From a virus, in IMG/VR virus record IMGVR_UViG_3300022907_000732, positions 1 to 48,902 of that record: DNA of 48,902 nucleotides. One strand, given 5' to 3'. A model generated the notes under the pieces. The model was not told where the DNA came from, did no database searches, and saw only the letters and a program-made list of their open reading frames with translations. Below are positions 24,131-32,654 of this stretch, piece by piece. The first letter of the stretch is position 1. Every line of letters starts with the position of its first letter. A program made the position numbers and the translations under genes.

Positions 24131-24987
24131 ACTTAATCTTTCAATATATGATTACGAACGAGGAAACCGAGAAACGGAAGTCTGTTCCTGAGTATCCCCA
24201 AGGTACACGTTCTGAGTTATATCGTGTAACTGGTGACCTGTCGGCAAAATCATTTAGAGAGTATGCCAGAGATATTGGTGTGCATCATCAATACTCAACC
24301 AAACAAGTATTTACTGCGGGCAAGACTGGTTCAACTGTGCTGCTTTTCGAGTGCTTGCGTATCATATATGACCCAATATATGACCGCTATGATAAGATTG
24401 CGTTTATCGACAGTGACATTATCTGCAACACACGAGAGAACATTTTTGACCAAACCAATGGTTATGATGTGACGGGTGTCTTTGAATCTGAGATACGTTC
24501 TGGTACGGATGGTGGATACAATACTTGGGACTACAGTGACAAGATTAAGAAACAGTTGATTACCAAGTATGAACGTAACGGTATCCCAATTGTACCCACA
24601 GAATCCCCATATCGTCCGTCCTGCGTCACTACATTCAATACTGGGGTATTGGTATGGACTAAGGAAGCACGTCTCAAAGCGAGAGAGTGTTTCGATGACT
24701 GGTATGAATATATGGCGGATGGGGACAAACACGGTGACCCATTCTGGTTGAATAACGACCAACCCTTTATCTCTGGCCAGTTGACCAAACATGGGTTCAA
24801 CATTCAGAGTATAGACCAGAAATGGAATGATACCCCAACCCACTGGAAAGATGACCGTGGATATGACATGAACTTTCTCCACTACACTGGTGGTGGTAAT
24901 AAGGTTGTCATGTTGGATGATTATGAAGCTGATAAATTCAGGTATCTCGTAACCGATGAATACAGGAATCCTTGGCAAGAGCCATAA
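24127..24987 (+). CDS. GT-A type glycosyltransferase (GT8-like)
   Basis: 286 residues. DKIAFIDSDIICNTRENIFD carries the D-x-D metal and sugar-nucleotide site in the strand-turn context of GT8/GT-A enzymes; FNTGVLVWTKEAR is the usual acceptor-side motif, and MNFLHYTGGG the C-terminal H-x-x-G-type element. No membrane segment. It resembles the proteins at 29891 and 39678 and opens the sugar-enzyme island. Acceptor and donor unknown. Confidence 0.8.
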   Translation: MNLIFQYMITNEETEKRKSVPEYPQGTRSELYRVTGDLSAKSFREYARDIGVHHQYSTKQVFTAGKTGSTVLLFECLRIIYDPIYDRYDKIAFIDSDIICNTRENIFDQTNGYDVTGVFESEIRSGTDGGYNTWDYSDKIKKQLITKYERNGIPIVPTESPYRPSCVTTFNTGVLVWTKEARLKARECFDDWYEYMADGDKHGDPFWLNNDQPFISGQLTKHGFNIQSIDQKWNDTPTHWKDDRGYDMNFLHYTGGGNKVVMLDDYEADKFRYLVTDEYRNPWQEP

Positions 24988-24991
24988 ACGC

Positions 24992-25020
24992 TTGACAAAA
25001 CATGTTTATCTTGTTATAAT
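24992..25020 (+). promoter_or_regulatory. Consensus sigma70 promoter
   Basis: TTGACA (24992-24997), 17 bp, TATAAT (25015-25020): exact consensus in both boxes. Transcription should start near 25027. Confidence 0.85.
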
Positions 25021-25062
25021 ACTAACATGATGAAAAAAGAACCATTAACAAAAGGAAAAGAA

Positions 25063-25644
25063 GTGCTAAGTCAGTACCATAAGGTAATACTTACAGATGC
25101 AGATGGTGTTCTCCTGAACTGGGGATATGCCTTCGATGTGTGGATGACCGAGAAAGGTTATGTCGCAGAAGACAAATTAAAGTATGATATCGCAGAAATC
25201 TACGGTATCACTAAAACAGAATCTAAGAAACTAGTCAGAGAGTTCAACGAGTCTGCCCATATGGGTTTTGTGCCTCCGTTAAGAGATGCAATCCAGTATG
25301 TCAGAAAGTTGCACGAAGAACACGGTTATGTGTTTCACCTGATTACGTCAATGAGTAAAGACGAGAACGCACAGAAACTAAGAACAATGAACATTCAGAA
25401 GTTGTTCGGTGAGACTGCGTTTACCAAGTTCATCTACCTCGACACTGGGGCAGACAAGGATGAGGTATTGAGTCAATACGAAGGAACAGATTACACTTGG
25501 GTTGAAGACAAGGTTGAGAACGCACACGCTGGTGCAAACTTTGGTCTGGATTCTATTGTCATGGAACATGGATACAACATGGACGATGACAGTTTCCCAC
25601 TCATGAAGGGTTGGAAAGACGTGTACGAGTACCTAGTCGGTTAA
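25063..25644 (+). CDS. HAD-family phosphatase
   Basis: 193 residues from GTG 25063. This start has AAGGAA six bases upstream, whereas the ATGs at 25027/25030 lie at the predicted transcription start and lack a ribosome site; they would add 12 residues. KVILTDADGVLLNW is HAD motif I (D-x-D), VFHLITSMS motif II, and YTWVEDKVENAHAGANFGL the motif IV region. The cap arrangement recalls 5'(3')-deoxyribonucleotidases or small sugar phosphatases. Cytoplasmic. It could trim nucleotide or sugar phosphates for the island. Confidence 0.8.
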   Translation: MLSQYHKVILTDADGVLLNWGYAFDVWMTEKGYVAEDKLKYDIAEIYGITKTESKKLVREFNESAHMGFVPPLRDAIQYVRKLHEEHGYVFHLITSMSKDENAQKLRTMNIQKLFGETAFTKFIYLDTGADKDEVLSQYEGTDYTWVEDKVENAHAGANFGLDSIVMEHGYNMDDDSFPLMKGWKDVYEYLVG

Positions 25645-25664
25645 AACCTCTTATATATAACTAC

Positions 25665-27179
25665 ATGAAAAGATATGTAGGTTACTCAGAATATTACCAT
25701 GACGCTGCAATGGCCATCGTTAACCCCGATGGTTCAGTCGAATGGGCATCCCAATCAGAACGTTATAGTGGTAGAAAACACGATGACTTAATACACCCAC
25801 CTATGTGGGAGTTTGTCAACAGAGAAGACCACGTAACTTTCTACGAAGACATTGATTTACGAAGAGAGAAGATGGGCGGTTTCCGAACCTTTGGTGGTTG
25901 GTCTGACCGTGGATTTCTAAACGAAAAAGCAGAACAAAGCACTCCAATGCGTAACTCATTGATGTTTGATTCTTTCAATCTACATCATGAAAGTCATTGT
26001 GCTCTTGCATTCTTTACCCGACCTTGGGAATCAAAAGAAGATACTGTTTGTGTTTCTGTGGACGGTTCAGGCGAACTCGAATCAATCGCAATCTATGACC
26101 ACAACCTTAAACCAATTAAAAAAATTATGTGGCCTCAGTCCTTGGGTTCACTCTATGGTCAAGTCGTTGTATCATTAGGATATCAAAATCTCAGAGATGA
26201 ATATATCATCATGGGTCTTGCGTCCTATGGCAAACCCGATGACACCCTCTACGAAATACTATACAACGCTTACCACTGGTATGAAAGTGACCATGGGTTG
26301 AGGGTTAAACAGATTGTAGATTTTGAGGGTGGTTCAATTGCAGAAAGCCCCCTGTCATCAAAATTTGTTCAGTACGGAGAAAGAATTAATGGTAGGTGTA
26401 AGTACATTTCACAAGAAGATGCTTCCGCAACTATACAAAAATTCTTTGAGGATGAAGTCCTTGAGATTATGAAAGAAGCAAGGAAGTATGGTTCTAAACT
26501 AGTTTATGGTGGAGGGTGCGCTCAGAACGTTACTGCAAACTCTAAGATTTATGAATTGTTTGATGAGATGCATATCGCAATTGCACCCAATGACGCTGGT
26601 AATGCTCTGGGGTGTGCTGCATACACATGGCACAAAGAGACTGGTGGAACACACCTGACATGGTCACCATACCTTGGTCACAACATTGACCGAGAGATAG
26701 ACCCCAAAGAAGTTGCACAATACCTTGTAGATAATAAAGTGTGTGGTGTCGCAAATGGACGTGCAGAGTATGGCCCTCGTGCGTTAGGCAACCGTTCTCT
26801 CCTTGCAGACGTAAGATTCGATGTGAAGGATACGGTAAACGATATCAAGCGTAGACATCGATTTAGACCCTTTGCCCCCGCTATTCTATCTGAACATGCA
26901 GAAGAATACTTTGATGGCCCAATGAACAAGTATATGCAATTCATCGCAAAGGCAAAACACGACTATTCGTCTGTTACCCATGTCGATGGAACAGCAAGAG
27001 TTCAACTAGTGACTCCAGACTGTGAATCAGTCCTTCGTCAAATACTAGAAGAATATTATAAATTAACAGGTGTACCGATGTTACTAAATACATCACTGAA
27101 CATTCGTAACAAACCTATGGTCAATACCATAGAAGATGCAATCGAATGGGAAAAGAAATATAAAGTAAAGGTGTTTTAA
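25665..27179 (+). CDS. Carbamoyltransferase (NodU/CmcH family)
   Basis: 504 residues from ATG 25665. N-terminal Kae1-like ATPase fold: GYSEYYHDAAMAIV, HHESHCALAFF (metal histidines), VSVDGSGELES, QSLGSLYGQVVVSLGY. C-terminal YrdC-like part: GVANGRAEYGPRALGNRSLL and RFRPFAPAILSEHAEEYF, which are diagnostic. The family uses carbamoyl phosphate and ATP to carbamoylate hydroxyl groups of sugars or antibiotics. In this setting the acceptor is probably a sugar of the phage glycan. Complete. Confidence 0.92.
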   Translation: MKRYVGYSEYYHDAAMAIVNPDGSVEWASQSERYSGRKHDDLIHPPMWEFVNREDHVTFYEDIDLRREKMGGFRTFGGWSDRGFLNEKAEQSTPMRNSLMFDSFNLHHESHCALAFFTRPWESKEDTVCVSVDGSGELESIAIYDHNLKPIKKIMWPQSLGSLYGQVVVSLGYQNLRDEYIIMGLASYGKPDDTLYEILYNAYHWYESDHGLRVKQIVDFEGGSIAESPLSSKFVQYGERINGRCKYISQEDASATIQKFFEDEVLEIMKEARKYGSKLVYGGGCAQNVTANSKIYELFDEMHIAIAPNDAGNALGCAAYTWHKETGGTHLTWSPYLGHNIDREIDPKEVAQYLVDNKVCGVANGRAEYGPRALGNRSLLADVRFDVKDTVNDIKRRHRFRPFAPAILSEHAEEYFDGPMNKYMQFIAKAKHDYSSVTHVDGTARVQLVTPDCESVLRQILEEYYKLTGVPMLLNTSLNIRNKPMVNTIEDAIEWEKKYKVKVF

Positions 27180-27512
27180 ATGGAAGAAAATAAAGATATG
27201 CAAAGAGATTTTTATCATCCCGCAGATTCAAATGGGGACGGTAAAGTCTCGGATAGAGAACAGGACATGTATTTTGAGTTCAAAAGAAAGGAACTAGAAG
27301 ACAAAGATGCAATGCGTGACGCACAACGTAAGATGGCATGGTTTGCCCTCTATGGTATGTTGTTATATCCCTTTGCAGTTGTTTTGACTAATCTACTAGA
27401 CCTGACCCAATCGGGTATTATTCTGGGTGATATGGCTCCAACATACTTTGTATCGGTTGCCGCTATCGTTGCTGCATTCTTTGGTGGACAAGTATTCGCA
27501 AATAAGAAGTAG
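27180..27512 (+). CDS. Membrane protein with EF-hand-like loop
   Basis: 110 residues. DSNGDGKVSDREQDMY (18-33) is a canonical calcium-loop pattern; two hydrophobic segments follow (WFALYGMLLYPFAVVLTNLL and FVSVAAIVAAFFGGQVFA). Related small proteins with two membrane segments occur in marine phages and have been considered holin-like. It starts directly after the carbamoyltransferase stop. It is the only membrane protein inside the sugar island. Confidence 0.65.
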   Translation: MEENKDMQRDFYHPADSNGDGKVSDREQDMYFEFKRKELEDKDAMRDAQRKMAWFALYGMLLYPFAVVLTNLLDLTQSGIILGDMAPTYFVSVAAIVAAFFGGQVFANKK

Positions 27513-27515
27513 ATA

Positions 27516-28319
27516 ATGGAAAAGGTTAGGTGGAGAGGTACTTGGGGTGTTGGTGATGCTATGCAAGCCCTCAACTGTTGTCATAACTATTCTTTTCATA
27601 ACAAGAAGAAAGTTAATCTAGAAATGCATTGGGAACACGGTGAGGATTATCTTCACCATCCCGATGACCCCGAAACAATCATTCAAAGAATGGAATGGAT
27701 TCACAATCAATATCATCGACAAGATGATGTTACTCTCACCCACGTCTATAACTCTGACCTGTTCGAACACGGTAATGTAAACCCAAACAAAAGAAAAGAC
27801 CGATTCTATTTTGATTCAAATGCGTTTGACCCAAAGGAATCTGCTCCTAATGACTGGGTGTTCAAACCCGAAGCCTTTGTCCCCAAGAAAAAGAAGATAG
27901 TTATATGGACACCTCATTATAATAGTGAACCACCAAGAAAGTGGAAAAGGTTCTTGACAAAAGATGATTGGGGTGTTATAATAAGCTCTCTGCGCTGGGA
28001 GGGTTGGATACTAGTTGAATTGACCTATAGAACACCTATTAAAGATGTGTTCAAACAGATACAAGAAGCTGATTTTATAGTCTGTTACGATGGTATGTGG
28101 CATTATATTGCACGAAACTTTGGTAAACCTTTGTTCGTACCATCATGGGAACAGATTACTTATTTCAATACACCTCAAGCAGTAACAAGACCAAATAGAC
28201 ATGAGGTACTAGATTTCTTTGGAGATGGTAATGAATCATTCACACCCAATCTCAATGAGATGAAATCTAAAGCACAAGACTATATAGACATGTTACAAGA
28301 AAGATACTATGAAAGATAA
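27516..28319 (+). CDS. Glycosyltransferase-like protein (GT9/GT-B-like)
   Basis: 267 residues. The N-terminus WRGTWGVGDAMQALNC matches the glycine turn of GT9 heptosyltransferases (G-x-x-G-D), and EADFIVCYDGMWHYIARNFG with KPLFVPS matches the C-terminal donor-site pattern (D-x-G ... H-x-A ... GKP). It is shorter than full GT9 enzymes (about 320-350). No membrane segment. An exact consensus promoter lies inside it (27954). Confidence 0.6.
   Translation: MEKVRWRGTWGVGDAMQALNCCHNYSFHNKKKVNLEMHWEHGEDYLHHPDDPETIIQRMEWIHNQYHRQDDVTLTHVYNSDLFEHGNVNPNKRKDRFYFDSNAFDPKESAPNDWVFKPEAFVPKKKKIVIWTPHYNSEPPRKWKRFLTKDDWGVIISSLRWEGWILVELTYRTPIKDVFKQIQEADFIVCYDGMWHYIARNFGKPLFVPSWEQITYFNTPQAVTRPNRHEVLDFFGDGNESFTPNLNEMKSKAQDYIDMLQERYYER
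27954..27982 (+). promoter_or_regulatory. Internal consensus sigma70 promoter
   Basis: TTGACA (27954-27959), 17 bp, TATAAT (27977-27982), inside the GT9-like gene in the sense direction, 368 bp before the radical SAM gene. Confidence 0.6.
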
Positions 28320-28349
28320 AAAGATACTACAAGTAATAGGGGATTTAGT

Positions 28350-29309
28350 ATGAAAATTGATAGAGCAGTAATTGAAATAAACGGTGGGTGTAACTACTCG
28401 TGTACTATGTGTCCTCAAGATATGAGAACAGGTGGACGTGATAAAAGATTCCTACGTAAGATGAACCTATTAGAGTTTGAGAACAACGTAGCTGATTGTG
28501 CAAAACATGGACTCAATGTAGTTAACCTAGAAGGTAGTGGAGAACCCACACTGAACAGAAATCTACCTGAGTACATTAAGATTGTTAAGAAGTATGGTGC
28601 GAAGTGTTTCATGTTCTCTAATGGATTCCGTATGCACGGTGACTTTATGAAGAAGTGTGTTGATGCGGGATTAGACTTCTATAGATTTTCATTCATTGGA
28701 TACAATCCTGATAAATATCAAGAATGGATGCATAATACTCAAGGCGGTAACTTTGATTTCATTTGTAAGAACATCAAAGAGATGCAAGAATATGTAAAAG
28801 AAACGGGTAGTGACTGTGTGGTCGCAACCTACCATCTTATAACTGATAATGATAATTTAGAGGAGGAACTTAATGAATATAAAGCAGTGGTTAATAGACT
28901 TGGAGTTAAAACAGAAATTTGGAAGATGCATAACTGGTCTGGAGTCTATGATAACAAAGACAAACGTCAAGGTAAAGTTAAAACGTGCGGTAGGCCATTC
29001 TCTCCTGATGTTGTTATACGTGCTGGCGGTCTTGACGGGAAAACTGGGGCAGTGGCTCCTTGTTGTCAAGTCTTGGGCAGAGACGAAGAGGCAGTCCTTG
29101 GTCATACGAGTGAGAAGTCTATAGAGGATATATGGAACGATATTCCATACACCGAACTTAGGGAACAACACACAACAGGAGATTATCCCGACTATTGTAA
29201 GGGGTGTGACTTCCTTCTAGATGACCCTGAAGTATTAGTCTATAGTAATCACGATAGAGACCTACATAAGATGCATGGAACTGATTTTGACCTTGAAGAT
29301 TACCGATAA
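28350..29309 (+). CDS. Radical SAM protein with SPASM-like C-terminus
   Basis: 319 residues. C14-x3-C18-x2-C21 (GGCNYSCTMC) binds the [4Fe-4S]-SAM cluster; NLEGSGEPTLN is the GGE-like SAM motif. C-terminal cysteines (CGRPFSPD, APCCQVLG, DYCKGCDF) form a SPASM-type auxiliary-cluster region. Such enzymes epimerise, dehydrogenate or crosslink peptides or sugars. No precursor peptide is obvious nearby, so sugar or nucleotide modification is more likely here. Followed by a GT25-like gene. Confidence 0.9.
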   Translation: MKIDRAVIEINGGCNYSCTMCPQDMRTGGRDKRFLRKMNLLEFENNVADCAKHGLNVVNLEGSGEPTLNRNLPEYIKIVKKYGAKCFMFSNGFRMHGDFMKKCVDAGLDFYRFSFIGYNPDKYQEWMHNTQGGNFDFICKNIKEMQEYVKETGSDCVVATYHLITDNDNLEEELNEYKAVVNRLGVKTEIWKMHNWSGVYDNKDKRQGKVKTCGRPFSPDVVIRAGGLDGKTGAVAPCCQVLGRDEEAVLGHTSEKSIEDIWNDIPYTELREQHTTGDYPDYCKGCDFLLDDPEVLVYSNHDRDLHKMHGTDFDLEDYR

Positions 29310-29316
29310 TATATGG

Positions 29317-29901
29317 ATGATACAGATACCTGATAGTAAGGTATCTCAACATTATGCAAAACAGGCAATACAAAGTTGGGAATCTCACGGTTTTCAAGTA
29401 AATCTATTTGATGCAGTCACTCCAAAGACTCTACATCTATATGACGATATACAGCTTGACCAGTATCACGGTAAACGTGATTTCACTGATACTGAAATGG
29501 GTTGTTGGTATAGTCACTATCTGTTATGGGAGAAATGTGTTGAAGAACGAACGCCCATAACAATTATAGAACACGATACCGAATGTCTTACTTCTGATAT
29601 GCCTATTATCGCACCATACTTTTCAATCTGTGATTTTCAGAATAATGAAGAGTTTCATAACTATTGTGATAGGTTTGAAGGACACCCTTATTGGTGGCAT
29701 TACAAGTTATGCCCTATTACTTCTGGATATTATATTGAACCAGAACAGGCCGAAGACTTGTTATTAGAATGTGTGACCAAGAGACATACAAGATATGTTG
29801 ATGATATAATGTTTGATAAATTAAATAAAGATTTAAATTTAATTGCGGATTACTGTAGACCTATATATGATACAAAGGTAGGAGGAACAGTTGACCACTA
29901 G
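29317..29901 (+). CDS. GT25-like glycosyltransferase
   Basis: 194 residues from ATG 29317; TTG 29293 or ATG 29275 would extend it into the previous gene and no start has a clear ribosome site. The sequence FDAVTPKTLHLYDD, TDTEMGCWYSHYLLWEKCVE and TPITIIEHDTEC follows the LPS GT25 (LgtB-like) pattern, in which G-C-x-x-S-H precedes an E-x-D metal site. It is a relative of the proteins at 38328 and 39038. Acceptor unknown. Cytoplasmic. Confidence 0.7.
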   Translation: MIQIPDSKVSQHYAKQAIQSWESHGFQVNLFDAVTPKTLHLYDDIQLDQYHGKRDFTDTEMGCWYSHYLLWEKCVEERTPITIIEHDTECLTSDMPIIAPYFSICDFQNNEEFHNYCDRFEGHPYWWHYKLCPITSGYYIEPEQAEDLLLECVTKRHTRYVDDIMFDKLNKDLNLIADYCRPIYDTKVGGTVDH

Positions 29902-30685
29902 AATGATATTCCAAGTGTCGGTGGGTAAACCATCTAAACTATACGAACACTGTATTGAATCAGTCGCACATTATTGTGCGAAGTATGACATTGAACATAT
30001 CGTATTGACTCAACCTAAACTAAGAATCAAACCTGATATCTTTACCAGTGGACGTAGTGAAGAATCCTACATGAAATATGGTGGATATCTTCCTATCTTT
30101 GAAAAGGAAAATGCATTTGACTATCTCGATAGATTTGACCAGATTGCAATTGTGGATGCCGACATTTACATCCGAAATGATGCACCCAATATATTTGATG
30201 ATTTTGGTACTGACCACGCATTTGGGGCAGTAGTAGAGCGTGAAATGGATATACAGTCTTGGTATGGAAACAAGATTATAAACTATTCACAGATGCAGTA
30301 CCGACACCTACACAGTTCTGGCCATGGAGACTTCAAACCAAACAATCTGGGATACGAGTTCTTTAATATGGGGTTGATTCTCCTGAACTCCAAGTTATTC
30401 AAACCATACCTCAAGGGACAAGACCCTCACAGTTTCCTGAACCGTATGGAATTTAAAGACTTTGTAGACGGTGTTGGTGCATACAAGTGGAGTACTGACC
30501 AGACCCTACTAAACTATTTCCTGAAGAAGTATAGAATACCTACCAAACATATGGAAGGTAAATGGAATGGACTATTCAGTGCAATCAATAATGTAAAAGA
30601 TTGTAACTTTGTGCATTTCTTTCTAAAGGATAAACTCCCTGACGGTGGAGAAAATGTTGACCAGTTAATGAGTCAAATTATATAA
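29891..30685 (+). CDS. GT-A type glycosyltransferase (GT8-like)
   Basis: 264 residues from TTG 29891, preferred because GGAGGA lies 5 bases upstream; ATG 29903 is the alternative. DQIAIVDADIYIRNDAPNIF is the D-x-D donor site and EFFNMGLILLNSKLF the acceptor-side motif; NFVHFFLKDKLPDG is the C-terminal histidine loop. Closely patterned on the enzyme at 24127. Its stop overlaps the late promoter for the next block. Confidence 0.78.
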   Translation: MTTRMIFQVSVGKPSKLYEHCIESVAHYCAKYDIEHIVLTQPKLRIKPDIFTSGRSEESYMKYGGYLPIFEKENAFDYLDRFDQIAIVDADIYIRNDAPNIFDDFGTDHAFGAVVEREMDIQSWYGNKIINYSQMQYRHLHSSGHGDFKPNNLGYEFFNMGLILLNSKLFKPYLKGQDPHSFLNRMEFKDFVDGVGAYKWSTDQTLLNYFLKKYRIPTKHMEGKWNGLFSAINNVKDCNFVHFFLKDKLPDGGENVDQLMSQII

Positions 30686-30688
30686 ATA
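30681..30688 (+). promoter_or_regulatory. T4-type late promoter (TATAAATA)
   Basis: Exact TATAAATA 50 bp before ATG 30739. It would place the ferritin-like gene and the overlapping genes through 41823 under late control. Confidence 0.7.
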
Positions 30689-30738
30689 CTATAGACAATA
30701 CCGTCAATTATATTAATAGAGTGAATAGGAGAACCCTA

Positions 30739-31437
30739 ATGTTAAACCCGAACGATTTTGTGAAGAAGATTCGCAAAGATAACCAAGCCCTGTTCGAAGC
30801 GTCTAAGATGAACACTAAGGCGTATTTCGAAGGTGACCTTCCTGAAGAGGAGATGGTCAATCACTTCATTGGTCGCATGGTCAATGAACGTATGAACATG
30901 CAAGAAATCTCAATGCAGATTGCAAATGCATCCGATGACGCAGACCCTAAAGAGTTAGAACTTCTTTCTAAACAAGCAGCAGATGAAGCAAAACATTACC
31001 GCATGGTTCGAGAAGTAATCGAACACATTAAAGGTGAGAAGATTGATGTAGTCCAAGCACTTGAAGATGAGAGAAAGGCAAACACCGCAAAAGGTGCTGC
31101 ACTTCTAGAGAAGTATGATGCACAAGAAGATGAGGCAGTCCTTGCCGCATATCAACTTGTTGCGGAAGGACGTGCAGAAGCTGTCTGGAATCAGATGGCA
31201 GACACCATTCAAGATGAATTCATCTCAACTCGTTATCGTGAGATTGCGAAAGACGAAGGTTTCCACAGTGCAATCGGTGGATACTCGTTACGTAAACTTG
31301 CGACAGATGAAGAGACTCAAAGTCGTGTCCAACGTGTTGTTGACGCAATGCGTAAAGACCTATTTGAAATCTCTTGTAGAAATCAAGTTGAAGCAGAAGG
31401 TTCGAGAGAACTGGTAAACGCAGCTTACGGTTGGTAG
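30739..31437 (+). CDS. Ferritin-like di-iron protein
   Basis: 232 residues from ATG 30739 (AGGAG 6 bases upstream; a GTG at 30721 is open but weaker). A four-helix pattern with paired carboxylate/histidine ligands is visible: E50 region, E83-x2-H86 (DEAKH), E143 to E147 and E173-x2-H176 (DEGFH). These are the two E-x-x-H motifs of rubrerythrin/ferritin-like oxygenase folds. It may oxidise a substrate with O2 or scavenge iron or peroxide. Located right after a late promoter, so abundant late synthesis is expected. Substrate unknown. Confidence 0.75.
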   Translation: MLNPNDFVKKIRKDNQALFEASKMNTKAYFEGDLPEEEMVNHFIGRMVNERMNMQEISMQIANASDDADPKELELLSKQAADEAKHYRMVREVIEHIKGEKIDVVQALEDERKANTAKGAALLEKYDAQEDEAVLAAYQLVAEGRAEAVWNQMADTIQDEFISTRYREIAKDEGFHSAIGGYSLRKLATDEETQSRVQRVVDAMRKDLFEISCRNQVEAEGSRELVNAAYGW

Positions 31438-31989
31438 ATGAAAATTGGACTCACGCAAAGAGTCCTCACGCACAATAAACAAGTACATGATTCCTTAGAC
31501 CGTTGTTGGTACACATTTCTAAGGGGTCATGAACTTGTTCCTATCCCAAATCGTGAAGACTTAGATTACGAATCCCTCGCAAAATCTCTAGACCTTCTCA
31601 TCATTACTGGTGGGGGGAACGAGAGTGTTCGAATTATCACAGAAGTAAACATAGCAACAGAGATGTCTAAGTTGGGCAAACCTATGCTCGGCATATGTCA
31701 TGGTGCATTTTTACTTACCGAAATACTTGGTGGTAAAACAAGAATAGGTAAAGAGGGACATTATAATGTCGAACACTTGGTACATAGTAAGTATCAACCC
31801 CACAGGGTAAATAGTTTTCATAATGTTGCTATTGACAAAGTACCACCAAATAGTGTATCATTATGTATAGACGAAGATGGTGATTGCGAGTCTTGGATAA
31901 AGGATAATATTTGTGCTATCGTGTGGCATCCTGAGAGGATGACCATACCCTATATACCCAAAGAGATAAAAGAGATTATAAGATTATGA
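31438..31989 (+). CDS. Class I glutamine amidotransferase (peptidase C26-like)
   Basis: 183 residues. Catalytic triad: C87 in GICHGAFL, H164 and E166 in VWHPER; oxyanion region LLIITGGGNE. VNSFHNVAI is shared with gamma-glutamyl hydrolases. The enzyme releases glutamate or ammonia from a gamma-glutamyl substrate. Its small size and polysaccharide-island setting resemble the gamma-glutamyl-CDP-amidate hydrolase (Cj1417 type) of Campylobacter phosphoramidate synthesis, but this is only an analogy. Starts at the base after the ferritin-like stop. Confidence 0.82.
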   Translation: MKIGLTQRVLTHNKQVHDSLDRCWYTFLRGHELVPIPNREDLDYESLAKSLDLLIITGGGNESVRIITEVNIATEMSKLGKPMLGICHGAFLLTEILGGKTRIGKEGHYNVEHLVHSKYQPHRVNSFHNVAIDKVPPNSVSLCIDEDGDCESWIKDNICAIVWHPERMTIPYIPKEIKEIIRL

Positions 31990-32654
31990 AGGGAATGTTA
32001 AATATAGAAAATGGTGAAACCTATAAGGTTCGTGACGTATGGAGTTATGACGTTACGGTTACCAAAGACTCAGTCCACTACCTTGGAGATGAGTTTGAAG
32101 GAACAAGTTATCTAATGGGTAAGAATTGTGATATTGATGTGAAAAAAGGATACACCATTCACCGTGGTGATTTTGCAGGACAGATAGGAAAAGAGTTTCT
32201 AGTATCTGGCGAGACGTTTGCTCATATAAAATTCTATGGATTATCCATGAATGATGACCGACTGTTTATACCTCATGGTCTACCGAAGGGTAATCTATCC
32301 TACATGGATGGTGGTACAAACACCACCGCAGTAAATCCTGGCAGACTGGGACTTCCTGTTATCAACTATGTCCACTTCCCCGCAGGGATGAAACAAACCC
32401 TACACACCCATCCAAGTCAACGTATTGGTCTTATACTTTCTGGTAAAGGTGAGATTGAACTTGACAATGGTGTAATGTTTCCTATCAAAGAAGGTGACTG
32501 TTGGGTGATGGATAGAAATGTGTTACACAACTTCATGTGTAACCAAGGTGAAGATGTCACCCTATTTGTGTTCAGTCCTGACTCTGGTACAGGGCCGACA
32601 GATGAAATTAATCCATTGAAGGTGAGAACTTATGTCGGACAAACACGGGTCTAA
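31986..32654 (+). CDS. Cupin-domain protein
   Basis: 222 residues with two beta-rich halves. The C-terminal half is a canonical cupin: H140-T-H142 in LHTHPSQRIGLILSGKGEIE and H181 in NVLHNF supply metal ligands. The N-terminal half looks like a degenerate first cupin. Probable isomerase, epimerase or small-molecule binding enzyme in sugar tailoring. ATG overlaps the amidotransferase stop (ATGA) and the next gene overlaps by 23 bases. Confidence 0.75.
   Translation: MKGMLNIENGETYKVRDVWSYDVTVTKDSVHYLGDEFEGTSYLMGKNCDIDVKKGYTIHRGDFAGQIGKEFLVSGETFAHIKFYGLSMNDDRLFIPHGLPKGNLSYMDGGTNTTAVNPGRLGLPVINYVHFPAGMKQTLHTHPSQRIGLILSGKGEIELDNGVMFPIKEGDCWVMDRNVLHNFMCNQGEDVTLFVFSPDSGTGPTDEINPLKVRTYVGQTRV

Noticed and set aside
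24331-24978. 215-codon minus-strand frame
   Set aside because: Lies wholly inside the glycosyltransferase at 24127, which has a clear D-x-D site and coupled neighbours.
31751-31770. Palindrome GACATTATAATGTC inside the amidotransferase gene
   Set aside because: Short AT-rich palindrome in coding sequence with no matching -35 box or second copy; probably chance.
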